This document shows, piece after piece, positions 44,988 through 52,767 of a stretch of DNA of 64,000 nt. The stretch is from Arsenicibacter rosenii (lineage in GTDB: Bacteria > Bacteroidota > Bacteroidia > Cytophagales > Spirosomataceae). Positions within the stretch are counted from its first letter, which is position 1; every line of letters begins with the position of its first letter. The stretch is taken from positions 207,736-271,735 of the forward strand of contig NZ_MORL01000005.1 in assembly GCF_001870735.1 (NCBI RefSeq). The letters run 5' to 3'. The notes under the pieces were generated by a model. The model did no database searches and was not told the origin of the DNA. It worked only from the letters and a program-made list of their open reading frames with translations. Made by a program: the position numbers and the translations under genes.

Positions 44988-45047
44988 GACGGAATGCCGA
45001 CGCTGTTTTTTGTCGTTTTCAGACAACTGCTTATCGGTCAAAATCGT

Positions 45048-45341
45048 TCACAGCGCCTCAATGCGGTCGATAGCTTCTTTGTTCAGCGGCCCGTACAGGT
45101 GCGGAAACAGCTCCTGATTGGTGGAGGGCTCGTAGATGAGCGGGGCGGTCAGCTTATCGGGGTCAATATGCAGTTTGAGCAAACCCGTCTTACCGGCATA
45201 GTAGCGTTCCAGCACACCGGCCACCTGATCGGGTTTGCTCAGATGAATAAACGTTTCCTGCTCAAAGGTCGGGCTCAGGTAGTGCGTTTTGCCGGCAAAC
45301 GTTTCCCACCAGGCTTTTGTGGTTATATGATAAATGTGCAT
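45048..45341 (-). CDS. DUF952 domain-containing protein
   Basis: A 97-residue cytoplasmic protein matching DUF952 along its whole length ('IYHITTKAWWETFAGKTHYLSPTFEQETFIHLSKPDQVAGVLERYYAGKTGLLKLHID', 'YEPSTNQELFPHLYGPLNKEAIDRI'). The fold is related to a glutathione-S-transferase-like or ADP-ribose-type group in older annotations; no activity is established. It lies 12 bases after the GMC gene on the same strand and is followed by the Gre-like gene, so the three are probably one operon. Confidence 0.87.
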   Translation of the reverse strand: MHIYHITTKAWWETFAGKTHYLSPTFEQETFIHLSKPDQVAGVLERYYAGKTGLLKLHIDPDKLTAPLIYEPSTNQELFPHLYGPLNKEAIDRIEAL

Positions 45342-45353
45342 TCTTTTATCTCT

Positions 45354-47093
45354 TTACAAATTCTTCCGCTTCATTTCAGCCACGGCGTAGTTGGCGGCGC
45401 GGGCCGCCAGGGCCATAAAGGTAATGGACGGATTCTGGTTGCCCATGGTCGCCATACTCGCACCGTCGGTCACGAAAACGTTCGGCGCGGTGTGAAACTG
45501 ATTCCACCGGTTGAGCAAGGATGTTTTCGGGTCACGGCCCATCCGGACGCCACCCATTTCGTGAATATCCAGCCCCGGATTCCGGTGATCGTCGTAGGTA
45601 CGGATGTTTTTGCAGCCTGTTTTGTCGAGCATTTCGGCCGCCTGCGTCATAAAATCCTTCATTTGCCGGATGTCGTTATCGTCGTAATCAATCGACGTGA
45701 TCAGCTGCGGCAGCCCGAACGGATCCAGCTCTTTGCTTAACCGGACATGATTGGTCTTTTTCGGGATGGTTTCGCCCTGCATACCCATGAACACACTCCA
45801 CGACCCCGGTTTGGTAATGCTTTCCTTAAAATCAGCTCCGAATCCTTCTTTCCCGTACCCCTGCCCCCAGCCTGCCCGGCTCGCCCCGTAGTACGACATA
45901 TAACTGCCGGTAAAATCAGCATCCTGTTTGTGCACGTTCCGGAAGTTGGGCATGAATACCGACGTGGGCCGGCGGCCGTAGAAATAACCGTCAGGATAGC
46001 CCTCAAAGTCGGCCACGGCATTGCCACGGTAGTTATGAAAACCAATGTACTGCCCCAGCACCCCGCTGTCGTTGCCCAGTCCGTTGGGGAAACGGCGGGA
46101 AATCGAATTCAGCAAAATGAGGTTGGTGTTCAGGCAGGCCGCATTCACAAAAATGACACGGGCAAAGTACTCAGTCACCACTTTGGTATTGGCATCAATC
46201 ACCCGAACACCCGTTGCCTTGCCTTTTGCATCGTCATAAATGATGGAATGCACCACTGAGAACGGCCGCAGGGTGAGATTTCGGGTCTTTGCCGCCCACG
46301 GTAACGTACTCGAATTGCTGCTGAAATACCCGCCATATGGACAGCCGCGATAACACAAATGCCGCGCCTGGCACTGTGCCCGTCCCTGCGCCAGATGGAT
46401 GGGTTTGGGCGCCGTCAGGTGTGCACACCGGCCTATGATGGCATAACGGTCTTTATAGTGCTTTTGCAGTTCGCGCTGCATGTGTTTTTCGACACAGTTC
46501 ATTTCCCAGGGCTTCAGAAACTCGCCATCGGGCAAGGTATCCAGACCGTCCCGATTGCCGCTGATACCGACAAACTTTTCGACATGACTATACCAGGGAG
46601 CCAGGTCTTCGTACCGGATCGGCCAGTCACCGTATCCGTCGCGGGTTGGGTTTTCGAACTCATACCGGCTCCAGCGCTGGGTTTGCCGCGCCCATAACAA
46701 CGACTTTCCTCCCACCTGATAGCCCCGGATCCAGTCAAACGGTTTTTCCTGGATATACGGCTGGTCAGCGTCCTTGACAAAAAAATGCTGCGTTGCTTCA
46801 TCCAGCGCATAACATTTGGTGGCAATCGGATTCTGCTCATCGAATTCGGCCGGCATCCGGTTACGGTGCGGAAAATCCCACGGATTGAGGGTTGCGGTAG
46901 GGTAATCGGTAACGTGCTGCACATCGCGTCCGCGCTCCAGCACCAGCGTTTTCAGGCCTTTTTCGCAAAGCTCCTTAGCGGCCCAGCCACCGCTGATTCC
47001 CGAGCCAATGACAATGGCATCATAGTGGTTTGTGGTATTGAGATTTAGGGCAGGTACCGGCTGTTTTTCGTTCGTGAGTAAGGGCGTTTCCAT
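45354..47093 (-). CDS. GMC family FAD-dependent oxidoreductase
   Basis: A 579-residue flavoenzyme. The N-terminal FAD-binding dinucleotide motif is 'AIVIGSGISGGWAAKELCEKGLKTLVLERG'. Substrate-domain features include 'GYQVGGKSLLWARQTQRW'. The C-terminal catalytic block is 'GLDIHEMGGVRMGRDPKTSLLNRWNQFHTAPNVFVTDGASMATMGNQNPSITFMALAARAANYA', with the His/Asn pair typical of glucose-methanol-choline oxidoreductases. Many Bacteroidota homologues pair with a gluconate 2-dehydrogenase subunit 3; none is present here. It has no signal peptide, although some homologues are Tat-exported by a partner. First gene of the operon. Confidence 0.92.
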   Translation of the reverse strand: METPLLTNEKQPVPALNLNTTNHYDAIVIGSGISGGWAAKELCEKGLKTLVLERGRDVQHVTDYPTATLNPWDFPHRNRMPAEFDEQNPIATKCYALDEATQHFFVKDADQPYIQEKPFDWIRGYQVGGKSLLWARQTQRWSRYEFENPTRDGYGDWPIRYEDLAPWYSHVEKFVGISGNRDGLDTLPDGEFLKPWEMNCVEKHMQRELQKHYKDRYAIIGRCAHLTAPKPIHLAQGRAQCQARHLCYRGCPYGGYFSSNSSTLPWAAKTRNLTLRPFSVVHSIIYDDAKGKATGVRVIDANTKVVTEYFARVIFVNAACLNTNLILLNSISRRFPNGLGNDSGVLGQYIGFHNYRGNAVADFEGYPDGYFYGRRPTSVFMPNFRNVHKQDADFTGSYMSYYGASRAGWGQGYGKEGFGADFKESITKPGSWSVFMGMQGETIPKKTNHVRLSKELDPFGLPQLITSIDYDDNDIRQMKDFMTQAAEMLDKTGCKNIRTYDDHRNPGLDIHEMGGVRMGRDPKTSLLNRWNQFHTAPNVFVTDGASMATMGNQNPSITFMALAARAANYAVAEMKRKNL

Positions 47094-47267
47094 CGGTTCA
47101 TCTTAACAACTACGAAAGTACCGGTTTAGAGGCACATAAGCCAGTAAACGGCGAGCAGAAGGCAGGAAGCAAAGGAGAGAGCGCAACCCTTGACATTAAT
47201 TTATCAATATATTATCTTGATTAATTAGTAAAGACTGACCACTTTTTCGCCCTTTACCCTTCAACAT

Positions 47268-47615
47268 ATGGAACCGCTTGACGTAACCCTAACCTCCCTA
47301 CACGAAGAAGCCATACTCCTTCGCAAAGCCGGTCACAGCTTCAGTGATACAGAGCGTATGCTGACCGAACGCTTTCCGGCAACGGCTGACACAATTACCC
47401 TGATTGTCAAAAACCTGAAAACGCAGCATTACCTGCTTTGCCGCAAGCGAGGCATGGTTTGCCTTGGTTTGGGCGTGCTGCTGTGCGGCCTTGTCTTCCT
47501 GATCACCTTTGTCCAGTGGCAATACGGCGAACCCGCCCCCCGGGCACTCTATGGCTTTACCGGCACCGGAGCGACGCTGGTGATGGCGGGCGGGGTGCAG
47601 GTGTTGGGGCTGTGA
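47268..47615 (+). CDS. Small two-helix membrane protein, hypothetical
   Basis: A 115-residue protein with a helical cytoplasmic N-terminus ('LHEEAILLRKAGHSFSDTERMLTERFPATADTITLIVKNLKTQHYLLCRKR') that looks like a helix-turn-helix-type repeat. Two hydrophobic helices follow ('MVCLGLGVLLCGLVFLITFVQW' and 'LYGFTGTGATLVMAGGVQVLGL'). No family recognised. It is a single-gene unit between A/T-rich flanks, with a terminator hairpin 13 bases downstream. It could be a membrane adaptor; function unknown. Confidence 0.65.
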   Translation: MEPLDVTLTSLHEEAILLRKAGHSFSDTERMLTERFPATADTITLIVKNLKTQHYLLCRKRGMVCLGLGVLLCGLVFLITFVQWQYGEPAPRALYGFTGTGATLVMAGGVQVLGL

Positions 47616-47627
47616 TATGAGGGATTG

Positions 47628-47671
47628 CTGCTGTTATAGCCGTCGAAGACTGTAACAGCAGTTGTTTCTTT
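47628..47671 (+). terminator. Terminator after the small membrane protein gene
   Basis: CTGCTGTTA (47628-47636) pairs with TAACAGCAG (47653-47661) around a 16-base loop. It is followed by a T-rich tail (TTGTTTCTTTT) on the plus strand. Confidence 0.7.
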
Positions 47672-48498
47672 TACAGCTTACTATTTATAATGCGCAAACA
47701 CCGTGCTAATGAATCATTATTTGTTTGCGAATCATGTTGTCAAACTATTCGTTTATGCAAAAAAACTCGTTATTAAGGCCTACTAATCACTAATTGACAA
47801 ATCGCACATAGGCAAACAATATACAATCGTTATTTATATCCCGAAAACACCATATGAAATAAAAAAAAGAAAATACAGATAAAATTACCATCAATTCAAG
47901 CAATGAAAATTCTACTGCACTTATATTGGAAAATAATTTGCTCTAGAAATGACAGTTAAACAAAATCTTCAACAATTCCGTAATTTAACCTTGATCGATA
48001 ATGCGCTCAACACCTGCCAGGTAAGACAATTTTCGCATTGTGTATGCCAATAACCCTTCTGGCACCTATTAACCATTTGTCGGTTTGACTGCTATGCGTT
48101 ATCTCTTTCAGGACTATGACTTTTAACCACAGCTAGTCATTTGTGCCGTAAAATATACGCATCTAAACGTCTGACAACTCACTTACTCGTATTGCAGAAA
48201 CCACAAGTTATCAAAAACAACAAAACTATAAATATTTATTTGCATAAATTATCATATGTTATTTAATTGCCTTTTTTTGATCGACTATAAAGCAGGTTAT
48301 GAAATAGTTGAGCGGCATACCAATAAGAACGCACAAAGAGATGCTACCTATAAACTATGCATCGACGTTAACGCCGGCAACAGAGCTTATCCATAAAGCA
48401 AGCCTGAAGCAAGCGGTTTATCAGGAGAACAAACAAGTGAACCGAACAGTGACGATTCAACACTGCCAGGTAAGGTAGTGTCTAAAGCAACCAATAAA
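47672..48498. other. AT-rich gene-poor stretch with a repeated 12-mer
   Basis: About 830 bases with no recognisable gene, markedly more A/T-rich than the flanks. CTGCCAGGTAAG occurs at 48014-48025 and 48463-48474; the first copy extends to an 11-bp palindrome ACCTGcCAGGT. Both copies fall inside short frames (47949-48053, 34 codons; 48341-48478, 45 codons) that read Cys-Gln-Val-Arg at the repeat. The frames have no other support. The stretch ends at the start of the RCC1-like gene. Confidence 0.55.
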
Positions 48499-50151
48499 AT
48501 GAAAAAAGAAAAAATCTACCATCTGATATGTTTTATGCTTTGTCTGAGCTTATATGCACAGGCCCAGCGAGAAGTAATATTACCAGGTGTCTGCGCGACA
48601 TGTCCGACAAGCACAACGCCTAATGTGCTGGGCGAGCCTATACCCTGCAACGGGTTACAGGATGCTAAGGATTTTTCCGGAGCAATGGGAAACTCACGCA
48701 ACTTACCTACTTACAACCGGATTTCGGGTTTTATTTCAAAAGAAGGCATTGTGTATATTGGCTGGCATGATTCTGATGTTGTTAGTAATAAAGGCGGTAA
48801 CCTTGAAGATTGTCTGGCAGGCCAGTACCCGCAAGCAGCTCTTCCGACGGGCTATGCACAACGAACAGACAAGATGTACTCGGCATTTCCGGCCAGAAAC
48901 GTGCTTGCGGGCGCCCCAGGACAAACATTCAAAGCTATTCAAAAAATAGATCAGGCATTTTTTATCCTCAGCGACCAAGGTAAAATTTATAATTGGGGGC
49001 GTTTATCAGCATCAGGTTTTGCACTTGGAGGACCAGCTGCGCTAACGTTAACTGCCAATGACCCGGATTGTCAACCTTTTCAGGTACTACGGGAAATTCC
49101 ACATCCTCAAAATAAAAAATGGGTAGCTATGCAAATTACTCAGCGTGCCGGATATGCTGCCGACGAATCAGGAGATTGGTGGTGTTGGGGACAGGGGCCC
49201 AGCTCAGCCTTCCCTAGTTCAAATGCTGCTGTATCTACTAACCTCATTGATTATGGATGGGCTAATCCACAGGTGGCTACTATTGCTACCCCGGTAAGAA
49301 TGGACCGTCTTGTGCCACAACCCAGGATACCGGCCAGCGATGATGAATGTACCTTGGTTGGAGACTGGAGAGAGTCCGGTGGTCCAAGTGTAGCTTCTTA
49401 TAACTTTATTAGTTATATCGGCACTGACTCTCTGGTGTATACATATGTTTATGAACATCAGCCTGAGGCTTCATTAGCCACTGCAATAACTCTCAAAAAT
49501 ATACCACTACAAGGAAATGCAAAAGCAAAGAAAATCCAGCGAGGTTTTTTAAAGGATTATAAACGGGCCTCTGCATCTACTAGTGCCTCGCCTTACCCGG
49601 CCCCCGTTGATTATGTATTAGATTACGCGGGTAAAATACATCGGTTTGTCGAAACCTTACCGCCGGCCACAACTGTAAACTTAGGTAATTATACGTTTCA
49701 GGACTTTGTTGTCAGAGATGCGTATGCTATAGAGAATGACTATGATAATTCGCAACCATACGCTCCTCAGGCATTATTTCCGCTCGACCTGGTCGTGACT
49801 GGAGGAACCCCATTAGTAACAGCTCAACGTGGATATAATGGAGGCACATATCCGCTTACCAGTTATCAGCTTTTTGAATTCGGACCAAGTCAAGGACTAA
49901 ATTTCAAAATCGACAAGCTTTGGCCTTCTTCACATAGCCGGGGGGGATTTACTATTCTCAAGAGTAAAGACAACAAGCATTCATATGCATTAACTAGCAC
50001 GCTTAATTTAGCCGTGAATCCTGCGGTTCCTGGTGGAGATGTCAACAACAACTCATATTCCTTAGACTTTGCTTTTGGTATGTATATGGAATACTTAAAC
50101 AATAATCTTCAGCGCCGGGGACCTTATAAACTAATTAATTGCTTCAACTAA
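48499..50151 (+). CDS. Exported RCC1-like repeat protein, hypothetical
   Basis: A protein of about 550 residues with a signal peptide (to 'SLYAQAQ', about residue 22); ATG 48499 is chosen over the GTG at 48478. The mature protein is Tyr/Asn/Ser-rich. It has scattered beta-propeller blade-like motifs ('ISKEGIVYIGWHDSD', 'ILSDQGKIYNWGRLSASG', 'AADESGDWWCWGQGP', 'LDYAGKIHRF', 'KSKDNKHSYAL') that resemble RCC1/BNR blades, but no blade is strong enough to call with certainty. It has several cysteines (C-x2-C near residue 30). It is A/T-richer than the neighbourhood and has no operon partners, so it is a candidate accessory surface protein. Confidence 0.65.
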   Translation: MKKEKIYHLICFMLCLSLYAQAQREVILPGVCATCPTSTTPNVLGEPIPCNGLQDAKDFSGAMGNSRNLPTYNRISGFISKEGIVYIGWHDSDVVSNKGGNLEDCLAGQYPQAALPTGYAQRTDKMYSAFPARNVLAGAPGQTFKAIQKIDQAFFILSDQGKIYNWGRLSASGFALGGPAALTLTANDPDCQPFQVLREIPHPQNKKWVAMQITQRAGYAADESGDWWCWGQGPSSAFPSSNAAVSTNLIDYGWANPQVATIATPVRMDRLVPQPRIPASDDECTLVGDWRESGGPSVASYNFISYIGTDSLVYTYVYEHQPEASLATAITLKNIPLQGNAKAKKIQRGFLKDYKRASASTSASPYPAPVDYVLDYAGKIHRFVETLPPATTVNLGNYTFQDFVVRDAYAIENDYDNSQPYAPQALFPLDLVVTGGTPLVTAQRGYNGGTYPLTSYQLFEFGPSQGLNFKIDKLWPSSHSRGGFTILKSKDNKHSYALTSTLNLAVNPAVPGGDVNNNSYSLDFAFGMYMEYLNNNLQRRGPYKLINCFN

Positions 50152-50275
50152 TCCGGACCGATATAGGAAGCCTATACATATCCCACCGGTAGCATCATGT
50201 GTTGTATGGGCTTTGTGGGCTTACGCCAGACTTTTCTGTCAACCTGTTTTTCGGTAGAATCCAGGCCAAATATAA

Positions 50276-50315
50276 CCTCTGCTGTTCTGGCCCGAAAGGG
50301 TCATTGCAGCAGAGG
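50276..50315. other. Structured hairpin with GAAA tetraloop
   Basis: CCTCTGCTG (50276-50284) pairs with CAGCAGAGG (50307-50315), 9 bp. Inside a 3x3 internal loop (TTC/TTG), TGGCCC pairs with GGGTCA (one G-T) around a GAAA tetraloop. It lies in the gap 50152-50470 (319 bases), which otherwise holds no gene I can support. No U-tract follows on the plus strand, so it is not a standard terminator. Confidence 0.6.
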
Positions 50316-50470
50316 GCTGTTTACTACTTGTTCCGTTTCCTCACTACGTCAGCCCCAAATCCTATCATTTCAGTAGATTTCATAAACAACATGCGTTGCG
50401 GACGTATTCATACAGCACGGACTGACCCCACTTCGGTGCGCCGGGCCGTACTACAAGTAAACGCAACGTT

Positions 50471-50629
50471 ATGGAAACCAAAATTCCCCCTCAACACCAA
50501 ACCGAACAGCCGGGCATCGAGGCCGAACTCGATCCACAGCCGAAAGTAATCCGGTATCTCTACAAAGGCGCCGATAAGCTGCGCGACAAAGTAGCCCTCA
50601 TTACGGGCGGCGATAGTGGCATCGGACGG
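50471..50629 (+). pseudogene. SDR family oxidoreductase, 5' fragment (interrupted by IS110)
   Basis: The first 53 codons of a short-chain dehydrogenase. An N-terminal extension of about 35 residues rich in Pro, Gln and Glu (usual in this subfamily) is followed by 'LRDKVALITGGDSGIGR', the first strand of the Rossmann fold with the GGDSGIG cofactor motif. The frame then runs into the IS element and reaches a stop within 15 bases. The gene resumes at 51900. The native protein would be about 285-290 residues. Confidence 0.85.
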
Positions 50630-50640
50630 ATTTCTATGAT

Positions 50641-51648
50641 CTAAGCAAGCTGATGCGTATAATTTTCTTCATAATTCCGATCTTGCCGGACGCAGGCAAA
50701 AATCCGATGGACTATCTTGTTGCGAACATTATTAAGGACTAACATTTTGTTCTTGCCTTGGGCTACCTTACGTTGATAATAGAGTTTCAATTGAGGGCAA
50801 TGTTGAATCGCTGACATAGCTCCTAAATGCAGTAACGACTTGACCTTTTTATTGGCCATATGACTAACTTGAGGTTTTCCTCTTCGTTGGCCAGAACTCC
50901 GTTCAAAAGGTACCACTCCTGCATAACACGCAAATTTTTTCGGGTCTGATATGGTAGTGAATTCATTTGTCGCTACAATGATCTCAGCAGCGGTTGTTTG
51001 GCTGATACCAACCACAGAAGTAACTCGCTCAAAGAGCCGTTTGAGTTCTGGATCTTGCTGAGCAAGTTCAGTAATGGCTTGATCAATCGACTGTAAGTCG
51101 GCTTTGAGTGCTTTGAGCGAGGCTGCACATGCCTGTTGATCAGCTTTACGATCAGCTTTTCCCACAAAACCTTCAGTGTCAGTCAGTGGGGTTTGCAGCA
51201 TTTTGATCTCCTTAACCAGACGGGCACGCTGTGCTGTAAGTCGGTCAAGTTGAGCGATGACAGTTCTGGGTGGTGTCCATAGGCGAGCTTCATCGCGATT
51301 CTTGTAAGCAAACAGGGCAATGCGTTTTGCATCCATCTGGTCGGTTTTACCACGGGTAAGTCCCATACTCTCTTGAATATGAGCGGCTCGCTCTACCCAA
51401 ACAGGAGCAGAATGACGGTGAAGTGCAGTGAGTAAAGGGTTATTATAGATTCCCGTAAACTCCATACAGAATAAGCATTGTCTTAGATTGACTTTCGTCT
51501 GCTGATGTAATGCTTTGAGAAATTGTATGATGCCTTTCTTATCATTGGTCACCTGCTGATGAAATAAGATTTGGTTGGTTTTGGCAACGGCAAAGTCAAG
51601 AGTAGCTTTAGAGACATCCACGCCAACGAAATAGTCGAATTGCTGCAT
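50641..51648 (-). CDS. IS110 family transposase (DEDD recombinase)
   Basis: A 335-residue bridge-RNA-type recombinase. The RuvC-like N-terminal domain has the DEDD residues D11 ('YFVGVDVSKATLDF'), E63 ('FCMEFTGIY'), D103 and D106 ('KTDQMDAKR'). The C-terminal Tnp domain begins 'VTSVVGISQTTAAEIIVATNEF' and carries the catalytic-Ser region 'YAGVVPFERSSGQRRGKPQVSHMANKKVKSLLHLGAMSA' (S251/S252). The ATG at 51646-51648 gives the family start; the open frame upstream lies in the non-coding arm. The coding sequence is intact, so the element may still be active. Confidence 0.93.
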   Translation of the reverse strand: MQQFDYFVGVDVSKATLDFAVAKTNQILFHQQVTNDKKGIIQFLKALHQQTKVNLRQCLFCMEFTGIYNNPLLTALHRHSAPVWVERAAHIQESMGLTRGKTDQMDAKRIALFAYKNRDEARLWTPPRTVIAQLDRLTAQRARLVKEIKMLQTPLTDTEGFVGKADRKADQQACAASLKALKADLQSIDQAITELAQQDPELKRLFERVTSVVGISQTTAAEIIVATNEFTTISDPKKFACYAGVVPFERSSGQRRGKPQVSHMANKKVKSLLHLGAMSAIQHCPQLKLYYQRKVAQGKNKMLVLNNVRNKIVHRIFACVRQDRNYEENYTHQLA

Positions 51649-51699
51649 AACTTTAAAGGGTAAGCACAAAAGTTGACCAACGCTTAGACTCCTCAATAC

Positions 51700-51845
51700 C
51701 TTGCTAATGGGTCTTTAACCCAAATTTCTATCTGAGATAAATGTCTAAAGTGTTCCGGAAGGTCCCTGAATCCGTCCATAGGTCTTTCCTTGCCGAAGCC
51801 TTAAGGTGTTCCTTCCGGAGTTGGTTCTCACACACTGTGAGTGGC
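51700..51845 (-). ncRNA. Predicted IS110 bridge RNA
   Basis: The non-coding arm upstream of the transposase, read on the transposase strand, folds into a 5' hairpin (51827-51841, CTCACA/TGTGAG), then a stem of 9 bp (51811-51819 with 51754-51762) enclosing a loop, then a second loop region (about 51709-51731). The first loop holds GGACGGATT (complement of 51769-51777), identical to the plus-strand insertion junction at 50624-50632. It also holds a 6-of-8 match (51790-51797) to the other flank. The second holds ATAGAAAT (complement of 51724-51731), identical to the element's own end at 50630-50637, and TAAAG, complementary to the opposite end. The boundaries are approximate. Confidence 0.6.
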
Positions 51846-51899
51846 ATTAATGTACACGTATAATCTTGGAAACGTGCAACTGGACAAATCTAAAGGTCG

Positions 51900-52592
51900 G
51901 TAGCCGTACACTTTGCCCGCGAAGGCGCGGATGTGGCCATCGTCTACACCCCGCGCGAAGAAGTCGACGCGCAGGAAACCAAACGGATGGTTGAAGCCGA
52001 GGGCCGACAGTGCCTGCTGCTAAACGGCGATTTGCGCAACTCTGTCTTTTGTCAGCAGGTTGTGCAAGACACGGTCCGGCGGTTTGGCAAGCTCAATATT
52101 CTCGTCAACAATGCAGGCGTGCAGTACCAGAATCAGGAGCTGGAACAGATCAGCGACGATGAGCTGCAAAAAACGTTTGAAACCAACATTTACGCGTTTT
52201 TCAGGGTTACCCGCGCCGCTATCCCACACCTGCACGAGGGCGACAGCATCATTAATACCACCTCGGTAACTGCTTACCAGGGCCGCGCTGACCTGCTCGA
52301 TTATTCGTCGACCAAAGGAGCAATTATGTCGTTTACCCGCGCCTTGTCCAGTAATCTGGCCGAGAAGAAAATACGCGTCAACGGCGTTGCGCCCGGACCG
52401 ATCTGGACACCGCTTATCGTATCGACCAAGACACCGGAAGAGGTAGAGAAGTTTGGAAAAGATACGCCCCTGGGTCGGGCAGGGCAACCTGCCGAACTGG
52501 CTCCGGCCTATGTTTTTCTGGCCTCAGAAGATGCCTCGTACTTTACCGGCCAGGTCATTCACGTCAACGGCGGCGAGGTTGTCAATTCGTAA
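51900..52592 (+). pseudogene. SDR family oxidoreductase, 3' fragment (interrupted by IS110)
   Basis: The remainder of the split dehydrogenase in one open frame from 'VAVHFAREGADVAIVY' to the stop. It contains 'KLNILVNNAGVQYQ' (NAG motif), the catalytic Ser in 'INTTSVTAYQGR', Tyr-x3-Lys in 'LDYSSTKGAIMSF', 'VNGVAPGPIWTPL', and the terminal 'ASYFTGQVIHVNGGEVV'. All catalytic residues are intact, so the loss is due only to the insertion. A GTG at 51933 could start a truncated product that lacks the cofactor motif and would be inactive. Confidence 0.88.
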
Positions 52593-52767
52593 ATAACAGA
52601 CTGCGTACAGGCAAATCGGGTAATCTTATCTTGCAAAAGTCCCCCGATTTGCCTGCCAAACGTCCCCAAAAAGGCATTTCGTCCCTCAAAAGGGCTAAAC
52701 GCCCCTTTTTTCCGCTTACTAAAAATGGCGCGCCTACCTTCGTGACAGTAACGTTCACAAACGCTCC

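Larger units (their letters stand above)
50630..51899 (-). mobile_element. IS110-family insertion sequence
   Basis: A roughly 1.27-kb element in the SDR gene. One terminus is at about 50630 (beginning ATTTCTAT), only 11 bases from the transposase stop. The other, with a long non-coding arm of about 250 bases, is at about 51899. No inverted repeats or clear target duplication are seen, as usual for IS110. A short direct match CGG occurs at both ends. The long arm upstream of the transposase makes it IS110-group rather than IS1111-group. Confidence 0.85.

Noticed and set aside
44751-45740. A 329-codon frame opposite Gre-like, DUF952 and GMC genes
   Set aside because: Spans three genuine genes on the other strand; no motifs.
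47690-47776. A 28-codon Cys-rich frame in the AT-rich gap
   Set aside because: Very short, no promoter or ribosome site, and chance frames are frequent in this sequence.
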